Below the pieces are notes generated by a model. The model was not told the origin of the DNA. It worked only from the letters and a program-made list of their open reading frames with translations, and made no database searches. Shown here in pieces: positions 25,433-33,211 of a stretch of DNA of 44,436 nt. This stretch comes from Pleomorphomonas diazotrophica (lineage in GTDB: Bacteria > Pseudomonadota > Alphaproteobacteria > Rhizobiales > Pleomorphomonadaceae), in assembly GCF_002844595.1 (NCBI RefSeq), contig NZ_PJNW01000024.1, forward strand, positions 1 through 44,436, given 5' to 3'. The position numbers and the translations under genes are program-made. Numbering within the stretch: the stretch's first letter is position 1; each line of letters starts with the position of its first letter.

Positions 25433-25445
25433 GAAGAATTCTAAC
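25429..25445. promoter_or_regulatory. Irr-type iron control element (ICE box) in front of bfr
   Basis: GTTAGAAGAATTCTAAC is a perfect palindrome with 7-bp arms and a 3-bp centre, matching the core of the ICE consensus TTTAGAA-N3-TTCTAAA bound by Irr in Hyphomicrobiales. It ends one base before the AAGGAGG ribosome site of bfr, so bound Irr would block transcription. Established biology: Irr represses iron-storage genes when iron is short. Confidence 0.8.
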
Positions 25446-25458
25446 CAAGGAGGTTTTC

Positions 25459-25944
25459 ATGCGTGGAAATGAGAAGGTCATTGAGCGGCTGAATGAGGCT
25501 TTGTTCCTCGAACTCGGCGCCGTCAACCAGTATTGGCTCCACTACCGCCTCCTCGACGACATGGGCGTCACCAAGTTTGCCAAGAAGGAGCGCGAGGAAT
25601 CGATCGAGGAGATGCAGCACGCCGACAAGCTGATTTCCCGCATCATCTTCCTTGAAGGCCATCCCAACCTTCAGACCATCCCGCCGCTCCGCATCGGCCA
25701 GACGGTGCGTGAAATCCTCGAAGCCGACCTTGCCGGCGAGATCGACGCGCGCAACTCCTATCGCGCTTCACGCCTTCTCTGCGCCGAGGAAGGTGACTAC
25801 GTGTCGATGGAGCTGTTCACCGATCTTCTGAAGGACGAGGAAGGTCACATCGACTTCCTGGAGTCGCAGATATCCCTCTACGACAAGATCGGCGAGGTAG
25901 CCTATATCCAGCTCAACTCCGACAGCACCGACAAGGTCGACTGA
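25459..25944 (+). CDS. bfr: Bacterioferritin
   Basis: Iron-storage protein that assembles into a 24-mer shell, oxidises ferrous iron and stores it as mineral. At 161 aa it has normal length, and the ferroxidase ligands fall at the canonical positions E18, E51, H54, E94, E127 and H130; the haem-ligating methionine M52 is also present. It therefore looks fully functional. Translation starts at an ATG behind a strong AAGGAGG. The Irr-type palindrome immediately upstream predicts expression under iron-replete conditions. The bfd gene follows in convergent orientation, encoding the ferredoxin that helps release the stored iron. Confidence 0.97.
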   Translation: MRGNEKVIERLNEALFLELGAVNQYWLHYRLLDDMGVTKFAKKEREESIEEMQHADKLISRIIFLEGHPNLQTIPPLRIGQTVREILEADLAGEIDARNSYRASRLLCAEEGDYVSMELFTDLLKDEEGHIDFLESQISLYDKIGEVAYIQLNSDSTDKVD

Positions 25945-25977
25945 CCCGGGCGCCCCGGTTGGCCCGATGCCATGCCG

Positions 25978-26271
25978 TCAGGCGGGGGCCGCGATGCGGC
26001 GACGCGTCGGCATGTTCTCGCGATAGGCGCGCTGCTGTTCGACGATCTGCTGCCGGCGTTCGGCCAGGTCGTCGGCGGCAAGCCGCTTCTCGATATGGGC
26101 GTTGATGATGTCGATGGCGAGCGGGAAGCAGCCGCAGCAGCGGCCGCGTGTGCCGAGCCGCCGGTAGACGAGGCCCGGCGTGATGACGCGAAGCGGCATC
26201 TCGGTCAACAGTTCGTCGACGGCTCCCTGGATGTCTTCGACGGTCAGAACATTGCAATGACAGACGATCAT
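25978..26271 (-). CDS. bfd: Bacterioferritin-associated ferredoxin
   Basis: Small 2Fe-2S protein that in other bacteria donates electrons to bacterioferritin haem so that stored iron can be released. The cluster ligands are visible as C4 and C6 (MIVCHCN) plus C45 and C48 (RCCGCFP), equivalent to the CxC and CxxC pairs of Bfd; an extra cysteine, C46, lies between them. At 97 aa it is longer than the classic ~64-aa protein because of a C-terminal Arg/Glu-rich extension (about residues 62-97). The ATG at 26271 with GGAG upstream is chosen; the open frame continues upstream but carries no motif. It is convergent with bfr and preceded by a Fur-type box. Confidence 0.9.
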   Translation of the reverse strand: MIVCHCNVLTVEDIQGAVDELLTEMPLRVITPGLVYRRLGTRGRCCGCFPLAIDIINAHIEKRLAADDLAERRQQIVEQQRAYRENMPTRRRIAAPA

Positions 26272-26359
26272 CGATGAACTCCGGGGGCGTGCCTGGCGCC
26301 CTTGGCTCTCCGTGGCTCGCTCAGGCGGGAGTTTTGGGCTCCTTGCCGTCGCGCCATTG

Positions 26360-26388
26360 TTGATAATCATTCTCAACTTCATTTTCAA
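26360..26388 (-). promoter_or_regulatory. Predicted bfd promoter with Fur-type box
   Basis: On the minus strand TTGAAA (26383-26388), a 17-bp spacer and TATCAA (26360-26365) form a good core promoter. Overlapping its -10, TTGATAATCATTCTCAA (26360-26376, plus strand) is a near-perfect palindrome that matches the Fur 7-1-7 pattern TGATAATnATTATCA with one mismatch. This predicts repression when metal is plentiful, opposite to bfr. In Hyphomicrobiales the Fur homologue often acts as the manganese regulator Mur, so the responsible protein is uncertain. Confidence 0.6.
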
Positions 26389-26529
26389 GCACGTGGAAAC
26401 CCGCGGGCGGCGGCGCAGATCTGCCGGGCGATGGGCGCAGGGCTGCGCAAACTTGTCAGGCGTCTGAAAGCAAAACACCCGGCGGGACCAGCCGCCGGGT
26501 GTTCGCATGTCATTCGCTCTGGCTCGCTG

Positions 26530-29500
26530 TTACTCGGCGAGAACACGCGTCGACGGGAAGGTGATCTGGATCATCGTGCCCTGGCCGGGCGTCGAGTCGA
26601 TCTGGAAGGCGGCGCGGTTGGCTTCGACCAGCGCCTTGGTGAGCGGCAGGCCGAGACCGGTGCCGCCGCCGGTCCGTGACGTTGAGAGCTGACGGAACGG
26701 TTCCATCGCCTTGACGATGTCGCCCTCGCTCATCCCCTGTCCGGTATCGCGGACCCGGAGCACCACCTCGCCGGATTCCTCGTAGAGCGTCGAGACGATC
26801 ACCTGACCACCGGCCGAGTTGAACTTCACGGCATTGGACAGGAGATTCAGGATGATCTGCCGAAGGCTGCGATTGTCGGCCACCACGGGAGGTAGGCTCG
26901 ACGACAGCGAGGTGCGGATGATGATCCGCTCGCGGTTGGCCTGCGGCTGCATCAACGCCGCGCATTCCCGCACCACGTCGTTGAGCCCCACGGCCTCGAA
27001 GGTCAGTTCGAGCTTGCCCGCCTCGATCTTCGAGAGGTCGAGAAGGTCGTTGACCAAGCTCATGATATGGGTGCCCGACACGTGGATGTCGCGCAGGTAT
27101 TCCTTATAGCGCTCGTTGCCGACCGGGCCGAAGCGCTCCTCCATCATCACCTCGGAGAAGCCGATGATGGCGTTGAGCGGCGTCCGGATTTCGTGGCTCA
27201 TCTTGGCCAGGAAATCCGATTTCTGCGACGAGGCGTTCTCCGCTGCCTTCTTGGCGGAGGTTAGCTCCTCCTCGGCCCGCTTCCATTGGGTGATGTCGCG
27301 GAGCACGGCGCAGAACTTGGTCGGCGATACCCGGCCGACCGTCATGAACAGCGGCACCAGACCGCCGCCGGCGACGCGGCCGATCACCTCGCGCCCGTCG
27401 TTGAGCACGCTGGACAGCGCGTTGCGGCCGAGGCCGTCGAGATAGTCGAGCGCCGAGCGGTGGCTTTCGGGGGCCAGGAGGTCGACGAAGGCCATGCCGA
27501 TCATGTGCGACCGCTCGTTGCCGAACAGCGCTTCGGCCGACTTGTTGGCGCCGATCACCAGCCCTTTCTGGTCGAGCACCAGCACGCCGTCGGTGGCGGT
27601 GTCGAGAATGGCCTCCATGTCTTCCGCCCGCTGCTCGGCGGTGGCAAGACGGTCGCGGCTGGTGGCGGCGGCGGTTTCCTGGACCACCAGAAGCGAGGCG
27701 ATGCCGCCGTCCATCGGCATGGAATGCAGCCGGGCCGACACGGGGATCTCGACGCCGTCGCGCCGGCGAATGGCGGGAATGGCCGCGTCGCGGCTGAGGG
27801 CCGCGCCCTCGAACACCTGGGCGAAACCGCCGTCGCCATCGATCGTCGCGACGTCCGGATAGCCGCAGAGGTCGAGGAAGGCGCGGTTGGCGTGGATGAT
27901 GTCGCCGCCCCTCAGAATGGCGAGCGCCACCGGCAGCTTGTCGAGCAGCGCGACGTCGACGGACGGCCCGATTTCAGGCTGGGTCTCGGCCTGGCGACTG
28001 ACGACGGGAATCGGGTGAACAGGCTGGCGATCCGCCGGATCGGCCATGATGCGCGGCCCGAAGGCGTCGGCCAGCGCCTCGGCGATCTTGTCGAAGGCGT
28101 CGCGCTCCGGTTTGGAAAGGGCTTTCGCCTTGTCGCCGGTCAGGCTGGCAAAGGTGGCGCGATGGGTAGCCGCCGGTGCGGAGGTCACCTCGCTGACCGA
28201 TGGCGCGGCCGGCTCGGGGTCGATCGGCTCCGCTGCCACCTCGTCTGCAGATACAGAAAGCGGCGGAAGCTCGGGATCGGCCAGGTCTGACGCAACGTCT
28301 TCAGGGGGCGTCACGAGCGGCAGCGGCTCGACCAGTTCGTCCGCTTCGGTCGGCTCCTCATCGGCGAGCAGCGTCTCGTCCGGAAGATCCTGTTCGGTGG
28401 CGGCGGTGATATCGGAAAGATCGGCCTCGCTGGCAACGTCAACAGGTTCATCAGCGATCTCGACGTCAGCTTCCGTCGAAGATCCATCTGCCGTTTCGGC
28501 TTCAGGTTCCTCCGGCGCCACCTCATCGGCCGTGCCGACCTCAGCTTCCATCAGGGCCGTCTCATCGGCGGTCTCGAAGGAGGGGAATGTCTCGGGTTCC
28601 GAGGCGTCCGGCGTCTCGGCCGCCAACGCGTCGGAGATGGTCTCTTCCGTCGTCTGCGGCAGCTCGGGAGTATCGGACTCGGGTGCCGCTTCCGCTGCGG
28701 CATCCTCGACGGCTCGTGCCTCCTGCACTGCTTCCGCTGAGGAGACGTCGTCGACGACCAGGGGAGCGTCGGCGCCGTCGTCCACCGGTTGCTCGGCACT
28801 CTCCGCGCCGACAATCGCAACCGAAGAGACCTCCTCCTCAGTGACACCGTCCGTTGCATCGCTCTCCGTCGGCGGCAGTGGGGCTGCCTCGTCGGGTTCG
28901 GATGCGGCGATCGGCTCGGCAGGGATCGGCGCCTCGAAAGCGGCACCGGTCTTCAGCACGCCGAAGCCGCGATACCCGCGGAACGCACGTTCGCGGCCGA
29001 ACACCGGCATGCCCGCCAGATCGGCCGGCACGCGCAGGTTCTCTCCTTCCACTGGCCAGTCGACGGTAAGCCCGGTGAAGGTGTCGCGGTGACCGAGCGC
29101 CTCGGCGATGCGTCCCGCCGGATCGAACTCGAGGCGGCCGGCGACCTCGGACCAGGTGCGTCCGAGGATGTCAGCCATGCCGGGGCCGACCGTCGCGGCA
29201 AGGTCGGCCGAAACGAAGGTGAAAGCCAGCAGCGGGTCGAGCTCGAAGACGAAGCGAACGGGCCGGCCGTGGGTCGGGAAGACGAAGGCCGGCGCGGCAG
29301 CCTCGGGCGTCGCGTCAACCGTCTCGGGCGGAACGTCCTCGGCATTCGTCTCGGAAACAGCCGGTTCCGGCGCAGCTTCCGCGAGGGAGGGTTCGGCGGT
29401 CTCGGGCGCCGTATCCTCCGGCGCTTCGACGCGGCCATCCGGCTCCGAGGACGCTTCCTGCAACACTGTTTCGACATCCGCAGACGGTTCGGCTTGGTCC

Positions 29501-30303
29501 TTCTCGACGTCGGCGTCGCACGGCTCGGCCTCAACTTCCTCGGCGGTCGCCTCGCCTTCGGCGACGGCGTCCGGCTCGGCCGCCAGATCCTCTTCGGCGC
29601 TTTCGGAGGAGGCCTCTTCGGAGACCGTCTCGAAAGTCTCGGCGACCTCCGGCAAAGGAGCATCGATGACGGCTTCGGTATTGTCCGCCACGAGGTCGAG
29701 AACCGCCTCTTCGGCCGTGATCTCATCGGCGGTATCGATCGGCTCGGGCATGTCCGGCGCGGCCGCGTCGACAACGGTCTCGATCGGCTCGGCTGCATCC
29801 GTCGCAACCACGTCGCTGACGATCCCGATCGGTTCCGCTGCGGTGTTCTCGGTCTTTGCCACGGTTTCCGCAGCCGGGGGCAGGGCGGTCGCCGTGAGGG
29901 CAGCGAAGGCCGAGACCGGATCGCCGGTAAATGACCCCGTGCCGTCGACGATGGTGAGCAGGATCGCCTTGACGCCGTCCGCCGTCACACGACTGGCCTT
30001 GCAGACCGTCGGGCGGGGCAGCAGACCGCGTTGCAGGGGCAACCGCTCGATCCGGTCCTGGCTGCTGACCAGCATGTCGTCGAGAGTGGCAATGCGGCGC
30101 GCGAAAGGTGAGTTGGAAGCGAAGCGCAGCGCCGTCAGCTTGTCGATTGTCGTGACGCCGAAGAAGGCAGCTCCGGCGGCGTTGGCCCAGAGCAGTCGGC
30201 TACCGGTCCGGTCGACGACAAGGGACGGTCGGGTATCGGCCACGAGCGGACCGACGTTCTCCGTCTGGCTCAGGACTCTGAACAGATCTGCTCCGCCGGA
30301 CAT
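26530..30303 (-). CDS. pdhS: PAS-domain sensor histidine kinase of the PdhS/DivJ/PleC group with a long acidic insert
   Basis: Large kinase (1257 aa) probably feeding the DivK-CtrA cell-cycle relay of alphaproteobacteria. An N-terminal PAS-like region (LLWANAAGAAFFGV) precedes roughly 600 residues of low-complexity sequence rich in Ala, Glu, Pro and Asp, interrupted by a globular stretch (FVFPTHGRPVRFVFELDPLLAF..). Two further PAS domains follow, then the dimerisation region with phosphorylated H1037 in FLAKMSHEIRTPLNAIIGFSE and the PdhS/DivJ-type continuation EERFGP. The ATPase domain has N1153 (NLLSNAVKF), DTGQG (1186-1190) and GGGTGLGLPL. No membrane helix is obvious, so it should be cytoplasmic or recruited. 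The ATG at 30303 (GGAG upstream) is preferred to a start at 30405. The PdhS name is a family-level inference. Confidence 0.82.
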   Translation of the reverse strand: MSGGADLFRVLSQTENVGPLVADTRPSLVVDRTGSRLLWANAAGAAFFGVTTIDKLTALRFASNSPFARRIATLDDMLVSSQDRIERLPLQRGLLPRPTVCKASRVTADGVKAILLTIVDGTGSFTGDPVSAFAALTATALPPAAETVAKTENTAAEPIGIVSDVVATDAAEPIETVVDAAAPDMPEPIDTADEITAEEAVLDLVADNTEAVIDAPLPEVAETFETVSEEASSESAEEDLAAEPDAVAEGEATAEEVEAEPCDADVEKDQAEPSADVETVLQEASSEPDGRVEAPEDTAPETAEPSLAEAAPEPAVSETNAEDVPPETVDATPEAAAPAFVFPTHGRPVRFVFELDPLLAFTFVSADLAATVGPGMADILGRTWSEVAGRLEFDPAGRIAEALGHRDTFTGLTVDWPVEGENLRVPADLAGMPVFGRERAFRGYRGFGVLKTGAAFEAPIPAEPIAASEPDEAAPLPPTESDATDGVTEEEVSSVAIVGAESAEQPVDDGADAPLVVDDVSSAEAVQEARAVEDAAAEAAPESDTPELPQTTEETISDALAAETPDASEPETFPSFETADETALMEAEVGTADEVAPEEPEAETADGSSTEADVEIADEPVDVASEADLSDITAATEQDLPDETLLADEEPTEADELVEPLPLVTPPEDVASDLADPELPPLSVSADEVAAEPIDPEPAAPSVSEVTSAPAATHRATFASLTGDKAKALSKPERDAFDKIAEALADAFGPRIMADPADRQPVHPIPVVSRQAETQPEIGPSVDVALLDKLPVALAILRGGDIIHANRAFLDLCGYPDVATIDGDGGFAQVFEGAALSRDAAIPAIRRRDGVEIPVSARLHSMPMDGGIASLLVVQETAAATSRDRLATAEQRAEDMEAILDTATDGVLVLDQKGLVIGANKSAEALFGNERSHMIGMAFVDLLAPESHRSALDYLDGLGRNALSSVLNDGREVIGRVAGGGLVPLFMTVGRVSPTKFCAVLRDITQWKRAEEELTSAKKAAENASSQKSDFLAKMSHEIRTPLNAIIGFSEVMMEERFGPVGNERYKEYLRDIHVSGTHIMSLVNDLLDLSKIEAGKLELTFEAVGLNDVVRECAALMQPQANRERIIIRTSLSSSLPPVVADNRSLRQIILNLLSNAVKFNSAGGQVIVSTLYEESGEVVLRVRDTGQGMSEGDIVKAMEPFRQLSTSRTGGGTGLGLPLTKALVEANRAAFQIDSTPGQGTMIQITFPSTRVLAE

Positions 30304-30427
30304 GCCGCGTCTCCACCTTTTTCGACACCGGGGCGTCTCGACCGGTGGCGCCGGCAGTAAAAATCCGCCGTCTCCGACCGATTGGGCAGGCCGGACAGCA
30401 AACATCCGGCCCGTATAGCGTCTTCAG

Positions 30428-30442
30428 TCAACCATACGTTAA
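30428..30442 (-). promoter_or_regulatory. CtrA-box-like site upstream of the PdhS-like kinase
   Basis: On the minus strand TTAA-CGTATGG-TTGA, followed by C, matches the CtrA consensus TTAA-N7-TTAAC with one mismatch. It lies 125 bp upstream of the kinase start codon. A TATACG hexamer 9 nt downstream could be a -10. Feedback of CtrA on its own upstream kinase would be biologically sensible, but one site with a mismatch can occur by chance. Confidence 0.4.
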
Positions 30443-30718
30443 TAATATGGCGTCAGTGCGAGCGCCACAGCGGAATTCAAAGCTATGGCGGCAACTTTTC
30501 AATAACCTTAACTTCAAGATCTGGGCGAAATCGTCATTGAACCGATTGTCGTCGGGCAATCTGCACCGACTGGTGGAACATCGTTTTGTGTCAACGAGAT
30601 GGGATGTCGATGACGCGCCGAGGCGCGGCATGGACACCCGAAAGGCAGAATTCTCCGGAAAATAACGCTCTTGCGACGGACGGTCGGCCGTCGGTGGGGG
30701 CACGGGCAGGATTTGGTC

Positions 30719-30779
30719 GCCGAAATACTCGCTTTCGTTGAACAATAACCGCCTTTGGCTACCTATTCAGTATTTCGGC
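30719..30779 (+). promoter_or_regulatory. Perfect 10-bp inverted repeat bracketing a putative promoter of EIIC-EAL
   Basis: GCCGAAATAC (30719-30728) and GTATTTCGGC (30770-30779) are exact reverse complements, with arm centres 51 bp apart, close to five helical turns. Between them lies TTGAAC (30738-30743) with a possible -10 TACCTA or CCTATT at 16-18 bp. This could be a pair of operator sites on either side of the promoter, or, if transcription starts further upstream, the closing stem of a structured leader. Confidence 0.5.
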
Positions 30780-30858
30780 AAGGATTTTGGTCAAGGATGC
30801 CGTTCGTGCGGCTGCCGTGAAGAGCAGCGTCAGCGACGTAACAGGACGGGCGACAGCC

Positions 30859-33072
30859 ATGACGGATGAGCCGATCGCAGATGAGAACCCGGTACGTTTC
30901 ACGGCCCGGCAGCCTGGCCCGGCATCGCTGGCCTCGGCGACACCCGGCAACGTTCCTTTCCAAAGCCGCTCCGCCCCAATTATCGACATGATGGCTCGCT
31001 TTGCCGCCTGGCCCCTGATGACGGCCCTCCGGCGCGCCCTGCTTCTGTCACTGCCGCTCGTGCTGGTTGGCGCCTTCGCGTTGTTCGTCAGCGCCCTTAC
31101 CACTCTTCCCTTTGCCGGAGGGTTTCCCGTCGGGGCCGTCGAGGCTGTGCGTGCCGTTTGCGCCACGCTCGTCGACGGCACCTTCGGCCTGGTCGCCCTG
31201 GTGTTGGTGGCTGGCTTTTCTCATTCGTTGGCCACGCTGACCGGTACCCGCGCCGACAGTAACCCGGTCAACCCGTCGAGCGTCTCCGTGGTAGCGCTAG
31301 CGTGCTTCTTTATCACTGTGGCGCCCGACACGACGGAGCGCTGGAAGGAGGCGCTGTCGTCGTCGCGCGGACTGCCGGCGGCGCTGGTCGTCGCCATCAG
31401 CGCCAGCTACCTGTTCTTGTTCCTGGCGCGGCGTCCGCAGTTCCGGCTTCGGCTGCGCGGCCTCGGCGCGGACCCGCTGGTCGGCGACCTGTTTTCCATT
31501 CTGCCGGCCGGCATGATCACGCTCACGGTCTTCGCCATGATCCGGCAGGCGCAGGTGGCCTTCGGCGGGCCAGACCTGACGACGGCGCTGTCGGCTGCCA
31601 TATCCGCGCCTTTCACCGGCGCCGAACCTTCGGCATTGCTGGTTGCCGCCCATGCGCTGATCAGCCAGTTCCTGTGGTTCCTCGGCGGGCACGGCGCCAA
31701 CATGATGCTGCCCGTCGTGGAGCAGATGGTCGCGGCGGCCGGCGCCGACGGCCCGGCCAGCGTCGTCACCTGGAGTTTTTTCTCCGTCTATGGGGGACTC
31801 GGCGGCTCAGGCGCGACCCTCTGCCTGATCGTCGCGCTCCTCTATGCCGACCGCGATCCATCGACCCGCCGGCTCGCCTGGCTGTCGCTGCTGCCCGCCT
31901 TGGTCAACGTCAACGAACCTCTGGTATTCGGCCTGCCGCTGATCCTAAACCCAGTCTATGCCATTCCGTTCGTCCTGACCCCCGTCCTGCTGTCGCTCAT
32001 CGCCTATGCGGCGACGGCCGTCGGCCTCGTGCCGGTCGCCGATCAGGCTGTTTCCTGGACGATGCCAGCGCTCGTCAGCGGCTATCTCGCCACCGGCTCA
32101 CCGGCTGGAGCCGTTTTGCAGCTCGTGGAACTCGCCGTAGGGACGTTGCTCTATCTCCCCTTTGTCCGGATTGCCGCCCGCCTGCGGCTCGCCAGCAATG
32201 CCGAAGCGATGAGTCGGCTGCTTGCCGCTTCGGTCTCCGACGAGGTGGTGCATGGGCACCGGCTGATTGATCTTCCGGGCACCGCGGGACGCCTCGCCAA
32301 TGCGCTGAGCCGCGACCTCGTCGATGCGCTCGCCTCGTCGGATCGCCTCTATCTTCAGTACCAGCCGCAGGTCAGCATCGAGGAACGCAGGGTGTTCGGC
32401 GTCGAGGCGCTTCTCCGCTGGGAACATGAGGTCTACGGTCTCATCCCGCCGTCGGTGACGGTCGCGCTGGCAGAGGACCTGCAAATCGTCGACCGTTTGG
32501 GCGAGCATGTGCTCCGTCTTGCCTGCCGGCAGCGCGCCGCCTGGGGGAAGTCGGTGGCCGACGATCTCATCGTCTCCGTCAACATCTCGCCGCGCCAGTT
32601 GCAGGATGCCGACTTCGACCTGAAGGTTCTGCGCATTCTCGCCGAGACGGGGTTGGAGCCTTCTCTGGTCGAACTTGAAATCACCGAGTCGACATCGCTT
32701 GCACCTGCCACCCAGGCAATCGGAGCTTTGCTGCGCCTGCGCAACGCCGGCGTCCGCATTGCGCTCGATGACTTTGGCATGGGGCACACTTCCTTGCATT
32801 ATCTGCGCGAACTGCCCCTCGACACGGTGAAGATCGATCGATCCCTTACCTTCACCAGCCAGGGCGACCTCAACGAGCATGTGATCCGGTCGATTGTCGC
32901 GCTCAGCCGCACCCTTGGCCTCCGCGCCGTGGTGGAGGGCATCGAGCAGCCCGAACAGCTTCCTCGGTTCATCGATCTCGGCTGCGCTCGCTTCCAGGGC
33001 TATCTGTTCTCAAGACCGCTCGAAAGCGGGCCTTGCCTCGACTACATCAGGGCCAACGCCGGCGCTGCCTGA
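30859..33072 (+). CDS. PTS EIIC-like membrane domain fused to an EAL c-di-GMP phosphodiesterase
   Basis: Two-part signalling or transport protein of about 737 aa. Residues ~40-450 form a polytopic domain of the lactose/cellobiose PTS EIIC family with about ten helices; diagnostic motifs are WFLGGHGANMM (~273-283) and NVNEPLVFGLPLILNP (~350-365) with the conserved glutamate E353. Residues ~480-735 form an EAL domain with the full catalytic set: E516 (VEALLRW), N in VNISPRQL, E607 (LEITES), D637-D638 (DDFGMGHTSL), K658 (VKIDRS), E693 (VVEGIEQ) and Q in RFQGYLF. It should hydrolyse c-di-GMP in the cytoplasm. No EIIA or EIIB domain is attached and no other PTS gene is nearby, so sugar sensing may be more likely than phosphotransfer. 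The ATG at 30859 is chosen; an in-frame TTG at 30787 would add 24 residues, and neither has a strong ribosome site. Confidence 0.9.
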   Translation: MTDEPIADENPVRFTARQPGPASLASATPGNVPFQSRSAPIIDMMARFAAWPLMTALRRALLLSLPLVLVGAFALFVSALTTLPFAGGFPVGAVEAVRAVCATLVDGTFGLVALVLVAGFSHSLATLTGTRADSNPVNPSSVSVVALACFFITVAPDTTERWKEALSSSRGLPAALVVAISASYLFLFLARRPQFRLRLRGLGADPLVGDLFSILPAGMITLTVFAMIRQAQVAFGGPDLTTALSAAISAPFTGAEPSALLVAAHALISQFLWFLGGHGANMMLPVVEQMVAAAGADGPASVVTWSFFSVYGGLGGSGATLCLIVALLYADRDPSTRRLAWLSLLPALVNVNEPLVFGLPLILNPVYAIPFVLTPVLLSLIAYAATAVGLVPVADQAVSWTMPALVSGYLATGSPAGAVLQLVELAVGTLLYLPFVRIAARLRLASNAEAMSRLLAASVSDEVVHGHRLIDLPGTAGRLANALSRDLVDALASSDRLYLQYQPQVSIEERRVFGVEALLRWEHEVYGLIPPSVTVALAEDLQIVDRLGEHVLRLACRQRAAWGKSVADDLIVSVNISPRQLQDADFDLKVLRILAETGLEPSLVELEITESTSLAPATQAIGALLRLRNAGVRIALDDFGMGHTSLHYLRELPLDTVKIDRSLTFTSQGDLNEHVIRSIVALSRTLGLRAVVEGIEQPEQLPRFIDLGCARFQGYLFSRPLESGPCLDYIRANAGAA

Positions 33073-33211
33073 ACGGCAGTACAGCCGTCTGGGACGGCGG
33101 GCGAAAGCGTGGTACCAAACGCAGAAACGACCGCGCGACCTTCGTGAGGGTCGAGGAAGGACGGGTCGGTCCTCCATCGCGGCCGAGAAGGAACGTGCGA
33201 TGGGAGGCACC

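Larger units (their letters stand above)
30304..30858. promoter_or_regulatory. Divergent regulatory region between the PdhS-like kinase and EIIC-EAL genes
   Basis: 555 bp without a convincing gene; the short open frames here have no recognisable features. It carries a CtrA-like site near the kinase gene and a perfect inverted repeat bracketing a possible promoter near the EIIC-EAL gene, both listed separately. Local A/T content rises around 30430-30560. Confidence 0.55.

Noticed and set aside
28046-29092. Serine/alanine-rich plus-strand frame resembling a low-complexity surface protein
   Set aside because: It is the reverse complement of the acidic Ala/Glu/Pro repeats of the PdhS-like kinase, which explains the Ser/Ala composition.
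30428-30745. 105-codon minus-strand frame in the kinase/EIIC-EAL gap
   Set aside because: No motif, spans the predicted regulatory elements and lacks a convincing ribosome site.
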